The translations under genes and the position numbers were made by a program. A DNA stretch of 49,163 bases from Haplomitrium mnioides (taxonomy: Eukaryota; Marchantiophyta; Haplomitriopsida; Calobryales): contig JBNGIS010033674.1 in assembly GCA_049999725.1 (NCBI GenBank), positions 1 to 49,163 of the forward strand, read 5' to 3'. The first letter of the stretch is position 1. Every line of letters starts with the position of its first letter. A model generated the notes under the pieces. It did no database searches. It was not told the origin of the DNA and worked only from the letters and a program-made list of their open reading frames with translations. Shown one piece after another: positions 22,128 through 33,690 of the stretch.

Positions 22128-25100
22128 TGTCGTAGTACAGCAGTGGCACTCCAACCCCGAAAAGAACAACCCGAGATCGAACCACGTAAGATCTATATAG
22201 AAATCTGCTCTTAATCTACTTTTACCGACTTTCCAGATTCTTTAAAGAGTTCTAAAACTGCACTCTATCAGTTTAGAGATGGACCTCTCTCCACTCTAAG
22301 ACTGACAACCTTTCTCCACAAAACCAAACACATAAACTACTACTACTTACTATAATAGAACCAAAAGCCAAGAATTACTCAAACTGTATGACTGACACTT
22401 CCAGGATAAGAAAGTTGATGTACAGGCTGATTTTAAACAGAAGTTGAATTAGAGAAATTCACAAGCAACCAATTCCCCAACTTGCTAGGAACTCTCAAAC
22501 CAACACTCCAGTGCCTACCTTCATTACAACATCTCACTTCCCCAAACTAGATACTTAGGCCACTCCAACCCAATATACCCCAGAGCTTGATGTTGAGAAC
22601 TCAGCTATGGAACGACCCTCATGATCTCACATCCACTTTGTTGTTCCTCCAACCACCCACTACTCTGTTTGTTTGTTGAAATGACCACCTATTCCATAGG
22701 CACACACAATCCTAAGCACTCCTTGCTCTACTGCAACTCACCAACCAGTATCCACTAACTGATTGACCACAGAAGGTTCTCTCCTTAAAAATGTAACAAT
22801 CACAGAATAGAACAGAACTTAAAGCAGAATTGATTTGTCACTAGACCTCCCATAGATTTACAACCTGGAACTCAGAACCCAAACCCACCAGCAAGACACC
22901 CTCATACAACTCCTGACATACACTCCTCTAATGCTACCTGGCTGATTTCTTCAATTGCAAACCTGCAGAACATTCACCAACCAACTCTAACTGCAAATCC
23001 TTGTTCCTTCCTCAAACTGCTCCTTCTGAATATGCAATCAACAACCATGAGCAAAGGACCTCACAGACATGAACTCTCTATATATTTCTTGAAGCACACA
23101 TGTACAATGAGACTAACCACAGAACAAGAGCTCGTCAATTGGCTTATACCCCTTTGTCCTGCTCAACTGACAATAACAGTCACTCTAATTCCAATTCAAA
23201 CTAACTTACTTCTCTACACGCTAACTTCTTTACACTAAGTTTACAATAAGAACTAACAACTCACAGGCCGTTCTTAAACTAAATAACACTCTTTCAGTAA
23301 CTTACACGAACTTCACTTGCCATAAGAACAAATTACTAACGATTGTTCTTATACTAATTCCGAAGTTTCACTAGCTCTTCCGCTTCAAGTTCGAACTTTC
23401 CAAATTCCGCAGAGTAGTCGTTTCGCCCTTTCGAACTTTCAGTTCGACTTCCATACCAAAACCATAACAAATCACCGATTCGCCTTTTTACTTCTCTCCT
23501 CGCTCACTTTTTCTTTTTGCACAAAACACCGATAAGTTGTCGTTTCATATATCACTGCTTTGCTTCATTGCCATTTCGCCAAGCATCCTTCCGTTAATCT
23601 CCTCGGAAAGCAACCTTCCTAACCGGTGCTCCCCACTTCGTAATCCCCCTCGGAACCATTTAAACCGGGGATTCCAGTTTGGATAATGAATCGGAACCCC
23701 TTTAACTAGGGTTCCCCACATTGGAAGGCGAAGTTCCGAAGCCTTCTTTGGACCACAGACTCCCTTCACGGACCACGGACTCCCCTCACAGAACATCCTT
23801 CCGCTTGCTTCCAATTCTTACTTATTCGTTTAAAATTTTCAATTCCTTCCGATTACAACACCAATTTTGTCGATCGATCACTCCCTCGCAACTGATTGAT
23901 CATCGCTCACCATTTTCCACATCGTTTCCCGCATCGAGCTCTTACGCATGACCATTCTTCCCCTCAATCCGTAAAGCTCTTCAATAATTTTGAATCCTTC
24001 ATTCAAATCAGATCGCTCTTCATTCCTTGTCATTCACAATTCCAACACAAAATTCGATTCTGCAACACCGCCAGACATTCGAATTTCCAATGCAGCCTTA
24101 TTCAACTGGTTGCAACATTCTTTTAGCTTTCAATGCCCAACAGGTAAAAACTCTCTCTTTTGCAACTTCTTTCGTTTGATTTCGCAACAAGAAGCTTGCA
24201 TGGATCAGATCGCAACATTCATTCGATTCCTTTCGAATCATCCTTCACTTGAATCAATCACAAACCAATCATTCAATCTCCGTTCTTCGATTCAGCCATC
24301 TTTGATTCCACATGAAAGGAAATCTTCACAGCAGCTGATCGATCTTATCAGAAGCTCGATGTAAGAACAACACTCACCTTCGAAATCAGATCCTCAAATT
24401 TTCCAAACCACCCGGTCTAACTTTCGTCTCTCGAATCTGTACCCTTTTCGAACTTTCAATCTCTGGTCAAATTCGAACATTCACCCCATCCGATTCGAAC
24501 TTTCAAACTTACTTCCCTTCAGCCCGGATAGGTGATAGGTCATCCTTTCGCTGATGCTCATTTATTCTTCCCATAATCCAGATTGTTGATAGATCATCCT
24601 TTCGGCCATTCAGTTATTACTCCCCTTAATCACTCATAGAAAAGTTTGATGTAAGAACAGTAACTCCCGTAAATCCATTTCAAACTTTCTCAGATCATCC
24701 ACAAGACCAGTTTGAACTTTCAAGATCACCCTTTTCTTTAGTCCAAATTGTCTATATATCACCATTTCGGCCGCTTAATCCTTCCCCCGCTTCGAATCCA
24801 GTTTAACCAGTCCTTCTCATTTAGGAAGGCTAATTAGAGCCAACTTAAGTAGGCTCCCCACTTAGGAAGGTTCAGTTCCGCTACATTCTTTGGATCGGAC
24901 TCCTCGCGGACAACAGACTCTTCAGATTCTCTAGATTCTCCGCGATCGAATCCTTCTCTTCAATCTTTCTAATTCATCCCTACGCGCAGATACTATGGCC
25001 AAGTCATCGCTACTTGAATTCTTCTTCGCAGAGATATCCCCTTGCATTCATATTTGAAGTTCTTCTTCCACTGCCAGGACATTACCTTCTTCTCCATCGC

Positions 25101-25950
25101 AGGAGCTTTGCTTCCGCATTTCTAACCATCCGGCATTTCTCTTCTCAGCACATCGCTCCCTAGCACAGATTTCATTATCGCACAAGCTGATCGCTTTCTT
25201 CCTTATCACATTTCGTATTCTGCAGGGCTTTCAGCGCAGTCTACAGCCTTCACTTTCATTCTTCCATTCATATACAGATCCCATCATGAATCATTCACAT
25301 TTCTTCCTCAGAGAAGAAAATCTTTCCTTCTTACAAATTGATCTCCCCTTTTCCTTTCGAACTCCACATAGATTAATTCTTCACATCAAATTCCTCAAAC
25401 ACCATAGTCGATCGCTCATCCGCGGATCACAACTTCTTCCTGAGTGGTCGCAGCAGAGACCCGCCCTTTATCCCATAAGTGTTCTCTCATAACTCAGAAG
25501 CCATATATAACCATTTGACTCTTAGTTCCATTTGAGAGGCAGCCCCACATGGGTGTAAGGCCACTGCTTATCACTCTACCCCTGGACGGACCTAGTTCAA
25601 GGCACAATAGGGCAACTTGTCCTCCGATACACTTCCACTGGCTCTTGGGCAAGATGTCCATCAACATACATGTAGACTGATAGGAGCTGGCTGGCCCTCA
25701 ACAACTAGATTAGTTTTACCACAAATTTTCTTTTTCTAAAAATAAATTACTTCAGGTTCCTCATTACCCAAGCTTCTCTCCTTGGCCAATGATCTCCAAA
25801 ATGTCCTCACAAATACTTATATACACATTTTTACACTTTACACTCATTATACACAAAACTCAAGCTTTACCACTTCCCTCTCACTCCACTGCGCAGAAGA
25901 GACCTCCTTTGAGTCGTTTCTGACCTTTGGTCAAGAACTATGCTCCCACA
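22128..25950 (-). mobile_element. Solo gypsy LTR (3823 bp) inserted in the satellite
   Basis: TG...CA-type termini (TGTCGTAG...CTCCCACA) with 5-bp duplications AGAAC on both sides, and satellite units resuming at the same phase (CTTGAAGAA on the left, CATCC..AGTTAATTTT on the right). Orientation is minus because blocks such as GAGAGGCAGCCCC...GTGTAAGGCCAC (25535-25565) read in the same direction as in the left LTR of element 2 (38165-38205). It also shares the repeated AACTTTC, gataggtcatcctttcg and AAGTGGGGAG-type motifs. Its terminal 22128-22450 differs from the element 2 LTR end, so it is a related but separate family. There are no gag or pol remains. The likely origin is LTR-LTR recombination of a full element. 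Confidence 0.88.
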
Positions 25951-25955
25951 AGAAC
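25951..25955 (+). repeat. Target-site duplication AGAAC, right copy
   Basis: Second copy of the 5-bp duplication made when the element integrated, matching 22123-22127. Confidence 0.85.
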
Positions 25956-26963
25956 CATCCCTAAAGTTAATTTTGTATAAGGCTACAAATCCTCTAAAAG
26001 ATTGTTTCCACAATATTGCAAGAGAAACAAATGTATTGTAAGTAGTTGATGACCACTTGAAGAATCATCCACATTGTTAACTTTTGAATGGGCGGAGATC
26101 CTTCAAAAGATTGTTTCCACAAGAGAGGAAGAGAAAGAGAGGCATAGTTAGTAGTTAATGACCACTTGAAGAATAGTTCATATAGTTTTTGCAACGGGCT
26201 ACAGATCCTCCAAAAGAATATTTGCATAATAGAGAAAGAGAAGGAGAGGCATTGTAAGCAGTTGATGACCACTTGAAGAACCATCCTTATAGTTCATTTT
26301 AAACCAAGCGTGAAAATTTTGTCTAAAATAGTCACGAGGCCTATTTTTTGGACAAGACTATCGATGATATTTTGAAGAATTGTCCTCATAGCTATTTTTT
26401 GACAAGGCTACACATCTTCCAAAAGATTGTTTCCACAAGAGAGGAAGTGAGATAGAGGCATGGTGAGTAAGTGATGATGAGTTCAAGAATCATCCACCAA
26501 GTTAATTTTGGACAAGGCTATAGATCTGCTAAAAGATTGTTTCCACAATATATGAAGAGAAAGAGAGGTATGGCGAGTAGTCATTGAAAACTTGAAGAAT
26601 CATCAACATAGCTAATTGAAAAGAAGGCAAAAGATACTCCAAAAATATTGTTTCTACAAGAGAGGAAGAGAAAAAAAAACAGATGGTAAGTAGTTGATAA
26701 CCACTTGGAGCATCATCCACATAGCTAATCTTGGAATGAAAACACACCCTCCAAAAAACTACTTTCACAACAAAGGAAGAAGAAAAGAGGCATGGTGAGT
26801 AGTTGATGACCATTTGAAGAATCATCCACATAGCTGATTTTGAAAAAAGACTACAATACCTCCAAAAGATTGTTTCCACAACATGGGAAAAGAAATGGAG
26901 GCATGCAAGGTAGTTGATGACCACTTGAAGAATGATCTACATAGCTAGTTTTAAACAAGGCTA
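25956..26963 (-). repeat. Satellite array, right remnant (about nine units)
   Basis: The 110-bp family continues after the solo LTR, with more diverged units, some irregular or truncated (for example around 26290-26400). The array ends at ACAAGGCTA just before TGTCACACC at 26964 and does not reappear in this window. Confidence 0.9.
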
Positions 26964-27030
26964 TGTCACACCATTCCATGTAGATTTCTATTTTAAGGCA
27001 TTTTGAGTTTTTCATCTTTTTGTGCATTAG

Positions 27031-27037
27031 TATATAA
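27031..27037 (+). promoter_or_regulatory. TATA-like box
   Basis: TATATAAGGCC, 67 bases after the putative LTR start at 26964. This is motif evidence only. Confidence 0.3.
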
Positions 27038-28171
27038 GGCCATGTACTCTCATCGAAAGGTTATCTTTCAATGTCTTCATTTGTATGAACCAAGAGGAGA
27101 GCTGAGGTATTGCAGTTCTTGGAGAAGTGTGGATTCCTTGTGAGCAAAGGTGCGCTAGTTCGGATATTGGAAGATCAACACAATTTGGAATTTCTTTGAC
27201 AAGGTATCACTCGAAGAAAAGTACATTGAAAGATTTGTGAGATTTCTGTCATCCATGGTATCTTGGATTGCAATTGAGAAATATGATCAGAAGATTTGAT
27301 AGCATCCATAGAGTCTTGGAGTGCTGAAAGATTTGTGGAAGAGATTCTGTTGGTGTTTGCTGGTTGTTGCTGAAGATTCGTGAAGAGCTATTTGATGTTG
27401 CAAAAATCTGCTCGCTAGGAGATTTTTGTGTTGTTTGAGTGATTATATGCAGACTTTTGTGGAAGGCAAGTTGCGAAAAATTGCACAACTGAGATTTCGC
27501 AAGTTGCAAAAAATTACACAACCCATATTTTCGTGGAACTCAGATTTCATAGAAGAAAATCGTTGCAAATTTTTTTGTGTGTTGGGTTGTTTCAGTCAAA
27601 AATCAAAGAAGGCAGTGAGTTGTGCTGCTGGAGAAAATTTGAGGAAGGGAGTTTTTCTTTTGATCAAAGAAGAATTGCAAAGAGGAAAAACGTCGATTCA
27701 TAATCATGATTTAGGGATTTGGAGTGGTTGTTTTCTAGTGGGAAAATTGCTGCAGGTTCTCATCGAGCAAAGAAATTTGAAGGAAGAGGATTCATCAAGT
27801 TGCTTTGTCATTCCTTTGTTTTTGGATGCTCAAACTTCATTGAGTAGTAGAATCATAGGGCATTTCGAAGAGGCATAATTCATGGGTCGAGGTGTAGTTG
27901 TGGAAGTAAGCAGTAATCAAGGGATGATTTCTTCCAGCGCTTGAGGATTTTGTCAACTTTTTGGGCAAAGGACTTGTAAGAGCTACTTAGGATTTGTCAA
28001 GTGCAAGGCGAGTTGCGTTTTTGAGCAAGTAGACCCTGATTCGAGAAGTAATTGAGGGCAAAATCACAACATCAGCTCACATTTTTGGGATTGTCTTTTT
28101 TGCTCGAATTTCATCGAAGGCAAATTTTTGCAGAAGAGGGGATGCAGGGCTTGATTAGATGTTTGTCGAGC

Positions 28172-28440
28172 AGATTAGTCCATGCGCTCATGGACTCCAA
28201 ACTTCAAGCGCACCTAGATCTTAGTGTTCATAGTCAAAACGCGATTGGACTCTGAGGTACAAGTGCTCTAGATCTCTGAAGTCTATGCAAGCATGGACCT
28301 CAAGGTCCATGTGCCCAATGACTAAATAGTCCATGGGCGTATGGACTCCAAGTTCCATGTGCGCAAAGAATCTAGACACGATGCACGCTTGGACCCAATG
28401 CATGCATGGACATTGGTCAATATCCATGGGTCCTTAAGAG
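28172..28440. repeat. Degenerate minisatellite of CATGGACTCCAA-type units
   Basis: About five units of 45-55 bases contain variants of CATGGACTCCAAGTTCCATGTGCGC and CTAGA. The core is partly self-complementary (CATGGACCTCAAGGTCCATG is a near-perfect inverted repeat at 28291-28310). There is no coding signal. Confidence 0.5.
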
Positions 28441-28527
28441 GAATGTTGACAAGTATTTTAGAGAAATAACAATTGTATACTCTTGTTTTTAAACAATCCT
28501 TGACTCTTTTTTGTTTATTGTTTTCAG

Positions 28528-29040
28528 TTTTCACAATTTTTATCAGACTTTGTCAACGCGTACCCAGACGCAAAGTGGGTGGAGAGAGATTTTATTAAAA
28601 TTGCATTTAGTTTAAAGATTTTGAAAGTGAAGCAAGGGTTTAGGGCACAAGATGTGCCTCACCCAAGTGCATTGACATTCGCTACGATAGCAACAGGTGG
28701 ATCATTCGTTGCAAGAAAGAGGAAGGACGTGGAGCCAGCGAAGGCTCCAAAAAAGAAGAAGCTGGCTCTGCCAAAGAAAAAGCCGGTGCCACCACTGTCA
28801 ATTCAAGAGGAGTTTGTCCACTCACCTTCTCTGTCGAGCTCAACTTTGGCAGCTCCATCATCCTCCTCCTCTGGTAGCTCTGAGGAGGATATCGAGCCAG
28901 AGCCTATGCAATTGCCAACGTCAACAACAAAGAGGCAAGTGCACAAATGGCTCTGGACATTTCAAGAGAGGGAGCAGGTTGATCTTCAAACAATGTCTAG
29001 CAAAGACAAGAGCAAGATCAGGGAGCTTGCAATCCAATGA
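28528..29040 (+). pseudogene. Possible exon fragment of an unknown lysine/serine-rich protein
   Basis: An open frame runs from a splice-acceptor-like site (TTGTTTATTGTTTTCAG ending at 28527) to a TGA at 29038-29040. No ATG start is present; the open part includes the short hydrophobic/basic start KIAFSLKILKVKQGF. Next come a basic KKKKLALPKKK stretch that looks like a nuclear localisation signal, a Ser-rich low-complexity tract, and an acidic SSEEDIEPEP segment. I recognise no family. It could be a terminal exon of a host gene, a gene piece carried by a transposon, or a linker region of an element protein. The neighbours are LTR-like DNA and a satellite, which argues for a relic. Confidence 0.35.
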
Positions 29041-29109
29041 TGCATTTGAGTGTTGGAAGCACTCTAATCAAAGGTATAATGATGGCTTGGTAGTGGCTTC
29101 GTAGAAGCT

Positions 29110-30290
29110 AGCTTCAAAGTAGATAAAGAGTGGAAGTGCTCCAACATCCTTTTTTTTCTTAGCTCTTTGGTACCAAGATCACTCGATGGAATAGAAACAC
29201 TCAAATATCCCTTTCTTTCCTAGCTATTTAATATTATAATCAATAAACAGAGTAGAAGTGCTCTAACAACCCTCTCTTTTCTAACTATTTTGATATCAAG
29301 ATCACCAAATACAATGGAAGCACTCCAACTTCCCTCTCTTCCCTAGCTCTTTGGTATCAAATCACCTAACTAAATTGAAGTACCACAACAACCTTCTATT
29401 TCCTGGCTCTTTAGCATCAAGATCATTTAATGTAATAAATGCACTCCAAAACCCTCTCTTTTTAACTCTTTGATATTAGGATCACCAAATGGAGTGGAAG
29501 CTCTCCAACAACCCTCTATTCCCTTTGGTATCAAGATCACTCAATGGAGTGGAAGCACTTCAACAACCTTTTTTTTCTAGCTTGTGAGTATAGTATACTA
29601 AAGTAGAAGCAATCCAAGAGTCTTTAGCTCTTTAGTATCAAAACCACCCAATGCATTGGAGGTCCTCTAGCCAAAGGCATACCAAAGTCATAGAAGAAGT
29701 TGGATGCCAAGTAGATAAAGAGTGGAAGCACTCCAACATTTTTTTTTCTCTTAGCTCTTTGGTATCAAATCACTTGATGGAATGAAAGCACTCCAACAAC
29801 CTTTTCTTTTCTAACTCTACAATATCAAGATCATCAAATAGAGTTGAAACACTCCAACGACCCTCTCTTTCCTAGTTTTTTGGTATCGAGATCACTCAAA
29901 ATAATAGAAGCCCTCAAATACTTCTTTATTTTCTAGCTCTTTGATATCAAGATCACTAAATAGAGTGGAAACCATCCAACATCCCTCTCTTTCCTGGCTC
30001 TTTGATATCAAGATCACCAAATGGAGTGTAAACCATTCAACATCCCTCTCTTTCTTAGCTCTTTGGTATCAAGATCACCCAATAGAATGAAAGCCCTCTA
30101 ACAACCCTCTCTTCCCTATTTCTTTGATATTAAGATCACCAAATAGAGTGGAAACCATCCAACAACTATCTCTTTCCTAGCTCATTGGTATCAGAATTAC
30201 CAACGAAGTGGAAGCACTCCAACAACCCTCTCTTTCCTAGCTCTTTGGTATCAAGACTACTTAGTGAAATGAAATCACTACAGCTATAAA
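29110..30290 (+). repeat. Second satellite, 61-bp unit, about 19 copies
   Basis: Tandem units with consensus landmarks TTTCCTAGCTCTTTGGTATC, AAGATCACCAAAT, GGAGTGGAAGCACTCCAAC and AACCCTCTC; a well-preserved unit counts to 61 bases. Units diverge by point changes and small indels. A non-repeat insert at about 29585-29735 repeats a phrase also found at 29108-29145 (AGTAGATAAAGAGTGGAAG). The core GTGGAAGCACTCCAAC is an imperfect inverted repeat. Confidence 0.9.
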
Positions 30291-30622
30291 TAGAGGAGAA
30301 GTTAGCTTCCAAATGGATCACTCCACTACAAAAGCTAGTTTCAAAGTAGATTACTCCATTATATAAGCTAATTTCTAAGATGAAAAGGAAACAAGATCAA
30401 CTCCATCTTTATAACCCAGAAGACTGGAAAAACTATGGCAACCAACTTTACCACTCTCCAATTGCCACAACCACCAACTTTTGATAAGACAAAAAACAAA
30501 TTTTTGATGTCTTCATAATGGAAGAGGTGGTACTTATGATCAAGAAACTATAGAACAAATCCTTTGACACACTAATACTTCATGTCTAATTGCTTAAATG
30601 TGGTAGAACAACCTTTACTTAG
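30291..30622. other. Unassigned DNA after the 61-bp satellite
   Basis: It holds CTATAAATAGAGG (about 30283-30296) and three diverged phrases of the type AAGCTAGTTTCAAAGTAGAT, also seen at 29106-29125. I see nothing coding. Confidence 0.4.
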
Positions 30623-30790
30623 CCAATCACAAACTTGTTTAGCCACATTACTAGAGCTGGTTTCTTAAAGGAATGGAAGATCAGCACCATCATTCTCATA
30701 TTCAATATAGGAGACAAAAACCAAGGCTATAACTACTAAACCATCATGGTTAGCTTTATCTTTCCAAAACTTTTTAGTGCTAATTTGAGC
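30623..30790 (+). pseudogene. LINE-like reverse transcriptase fragment
   Basis: One frame reads PITNLFSHITRAGFLKEWK, then STIILIF.IGDKNQGYNY, a TAA stop, and TIMVSFIFPKLFSANLS. The order (W-K-x-S/A, I-x-P/L-I, K/I-GD, NY-R-x-I, K-L-F) matches the conserved N-terminal block of non-LTR retrotransposon reverse transcriptases. Only about 56 codons survive, with one stop. Everything else of the LINE is missing, so this is a short dead remnant. Identification is by motif memory only. Confidence 0.5.
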
Positions 30791-30957
30791 ATCAAACTCA
30801 CATAATGGAGTGAGTTTTGTGGTTCAAAGTAGCGTAGAAGAATTTCACAAAAAGGAGGCTAATTATGTGCAACTTGATTAAACATTACAAATGCCGAAGA
30901 GGTATATTTTTTTGAGATTTTGAGCTTTTCCACTCATTCTATTGTTGGTATACCAGT

Positions 30958-31330
30958 GTGATATGGAATTCTCCTATTGGTATTCTATGTTGTTATACAA
31001 GGGTGATTTGGTATTTTGGTTATATGATTAGTATTATGCCAACCTATGTAGTGTCTGTATATGTGTATGTAGAGGTAGTATCAACATATGTCTACATTAT
31101 GAATCGTACTCCTACTGCATCGGTTCATGGAATGACACTAGAGGATAAGTTCACATGAACATGTCTAGAGATTTCACATTTGAAAGTGTTTGGCTGTATT
31201 GCATATGTATATGTGCCACTAGAAATGTAGAAAATTGGATACAAAAGTTGAAAAGTGTGTGTTTATTGGATATTCTCAAGAGCATAAAGGCTATAAATGT
31301 TTTTGTCCTACCACACAAATGTTAAGGGTA
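30958..31330 (+). pseudogene. Ty1/copia integrase C-terminal remnant
   Basis: One frame contains STYVYIMNRTPTASVHGMT followed after a stop by LKVFGCIAYVYVPLE, the typical copia integrase end (Y-L-x-N-R-x-P-T and the FGC-x-A-Y-V block). In-frame stops at 31156, 31228 and later break it. Catalytic D-D-E residues lie upstream in copia integrases and are not found here. The remnant has the same orientation and order as the reverse transcriptase remains downstream. Confidence 0.75.
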
Positions 31331-31739
31331 ATTACAAATGTAGTATTTAAAGAATTAAGTACTTGGTATGGTGAAAAATTTGAGGATGGCACATTGATGT
31401 GAAAAGAACACATTGTAATAGAACATGATGTGAAAGGCAAACAGGATAAAACAGAGTTAGCAAACACAAAGTTTGAGTGGTCCACAAAGTGGAAGTAGTA
31501 GCACTAACAATAGTCTATGGCAAAGAAGGTTTGCAATAATTTGGAGCAATGTGCTTCAACTTGTACAATACAGAAAAAAAAGTTGCAGATATGAAAACAA
31601 AGAGTTCTCATGATGAAGCCTACGGTAGTAAACTAGAGAGTATTGATGAAGAGGTAGGATTGCCTTCAGCTACAATGTGAGGTTCAAGACAATTGGAACA
31701 GAAAGTGCAAGGAGTACCTATGTGCATAAGTGAAAGAGT

Positions 31740-32540
31740 GAAATACCCTTTTGACATATTGGGTATTAAGGGGTTCATTTCATCTTATCATGCATGTTTG
31801 GTATGGGTTACTATGGAAATAGAACCTGTCACATTCAATGATGGTGTCAGTGATGACAAATGAAAGTCTTCAATGGTAGAAGAGATGGATGCTCTTCAGA
31901 GAAACCAAACATGGGAGTTGGCTATATTACCAAAAGAGAAGAAAGCCATTGGATGCAAGTGGGTTTACAAGCTGAAGAGATATGAAGATGGGAGCATAAG
32001 CACATTCAAAGCAAGGTTGGTTGCCAAAGGATGTGCATAAACCCAAGGCATAGATTGTGAAGAAACATTCAGCCCGATGTAAAGAATGACAATAATTCGA
32101 GCACTCATTGCACTAAACAATGGTCCTTACATCATATAGATGTAAAGAATGTGTTTTTTTGTGGAGAATTAGAAGAAGAGGTTTATATGATCCAACCATC
32201 AAGATTTGTTGATTTGGAGAATCCAAATCATGTGTGCAAATTGAAGAATGCATTGTATAAGTTAAAGCAAGTACCACATGCATGGTCCAACAAGATAGGT
32301 GAATATCTTATGATAGTGGTCTTTAAGGTTTTTGATGCAGACTACTCACTATATGTCAAAAAAGCATAGAAAGGTACCATGCTTATACTCATTTATATGA
32401 ATGATCTCATTATGATTGAAGATAGTATGCATGACATAAAAAAGGTAAAATTGTTACTACAATGGAAGTTTGAGGCTAAGAATCTTGGATAGCTGAGATA
32501 TTTTCCTGACATTGAAGTGATTAAAATAAAGAAGAGTATC
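31740..32540 (+). pseudogene. Ty1/copia reverse transcriptase remnant
   Basis: Blocks in order: MDALQRNQTWEL, KWVYKLKRYEDGSISTFKAR, LVAKGCA..QGIDCEETFSP, VYMIQPSRFVD, VCKLKNALYKLKQVPHAW, and a YMNDLIMI segment at 32394-32405. These are the standard copia RT motifs; the last corresponds to the catalytic Y-x-D-D, here changed to YMND, so one metal-binding aspartate is lost. Several stops and at least two frame changes (about 32040-32150) occur. The gene is dead. The longest open piece is 32151-32369. The RNase H part is missing: similarity stops near 32540 where LTR-like sequence begins. Confidence 0.82.
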
Positions 32541-32559
32541 TGAATGATATATAGGCTTC

Positions 32560-33690
32560 ATCATATGTTTGTCGAGCAGACTAGTCCTTTGTAGAGCAAT
32601 AGTTGAGGAATTTGCATCAAGTGTTAGGAATTTCTGCTTAGAAAGTTGGCTCAATTTTGGGCTAGAAGAGCTGAAAATCGATGATTCAAAAGTGATTTTA
32701 GAGATTTGATTCGTGGAGATCTATAGTCAAAGGGCTGCAGAAATTGAGCTGCTAAAGGCACAGATTTCTTCAAGCAACAATCAATGGGAGCATTGAATGA
32801 TTGGGAAAAATCCTTGCTTGGTTGCTCAAAATTTCATTGAAGGCTTCAGAGGAGGCTCTGATTTCTTCTTCATGGTCAATTCTTAAGAGAAAGGTAAATT
32901 TGTCTAGCGCAAGACCAAGACTCAATGTTGGTTTGAAGCATGTCAAGTAAATCTCTAGTTTTTGACTTTCGATTGCTACTCAAAGTTTTTTTGAGAGGAT
33001 TTTGTCAAAGGAAAATTATTTTGCAGCCTTGATCTCTTTGTTAGAGGCAATTTGCTAAGTAGCCAACATTTGAGGGGACTTTGTTGCTTGAGTTTGACCT
33101 TGTGAGAGGCACCAAGCTGCTGCAAAAGATTGCAAAAGGTTCATTCACAGATTTTGCCCACGAAGAAACACTTTCAAGAATTTCCCAATTTTGTTGTTGC
33201 TTAGATTTTGTGGTACAAAGGTTGAATCGAAAGGCAAGGTCACATGTTTTGAGGATTTGCAGGTTTAAGTTATGGTGTGCAGTGAGCAACAATTTTAGAG
33301 ATTTTTGTAAGCAGTCTTATTGCTTGAGTTTTGGCAAAGCTGCAGGGTTAGGCAAATTGATCAGCAATTGGGGGAGGCAAAAATGGCTTGCAAACTATGT
33401 GCCTGATTGGAGGTGTTAGCCCTAGAAATGATCAAGCAGTCTTACTGCTATCAAGCCACAGTTACAAATTTTGTCAAGACACGGCTTTTCTGGTGACCAA
33501 ATTGCAAAGTTCGTGGATTCTTCCTAAAGGCTGGGTAGTTGATTTGCAAGAAGAGCATTACCAGAGCAGGGACTTTGTATTCTTGATTTGTTGTTGTAGT
33601 GTCAGCCTTAAGTTTTCAGACCTTTTATGGAAGGGGTTTTGCACCAATTTGACCCCAACTCTTCCTTACCCACTCTAGAATAACTACAAC
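32560..33690 (+). other. LTR-like noncoding DNA downstream of the copia remnant
   Basis: It shares a 23-base stretch and word usage with 26964-28180 and might be the partner or a related LTR of the copia element, but I could not align the two along their length. Open frames at 33081-33419 and 33388-33678 have no recognisable domain and no convincing start context. I see nothing else. Confidence 0.3.

Larger units (their letters stand above)
26964..28540 (+). other. AT-rich LTR-like noncoding DNA with a promoter-like start
   Basis: The satellite is cut at TGTCACACC, which looks like an LTR 5' terminus. A TATATAAGG box follows at 27031. No matching 3' end or target duplication was identified. 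The composition (TTTGTCAA, GAAGGCAAATTT, GAGCAA words) resembles 32560-33690, and a 23-base stretch is shared (28159-28181 with 32565-32587, one mismatch). The 150-residue frame at 27426-27878 begins at TTG and has no recognisable domain; I do not call it a gene. Best guess: an LTR of the degraded copia-type element downstream. Confidence 0.35.

Noticed and set aside
23545-23814. Minus-strand frame with FKWFRGGLRSGEHRL resembling the frame at 12-260
   Set aside because: The similarity is due to homologous LTR DNA, not a gene; useful only to show that the solo LTR is related.
12292-26963. CRISPR array
   Set aside because: No short identical repeats with unique spacers; units are contiguous 110-bp monomers in plant DNA.
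27426-27878. 150-residue frame
   Set aside because: TTG start, no recognisable domain, AT-rich LTR-like context.
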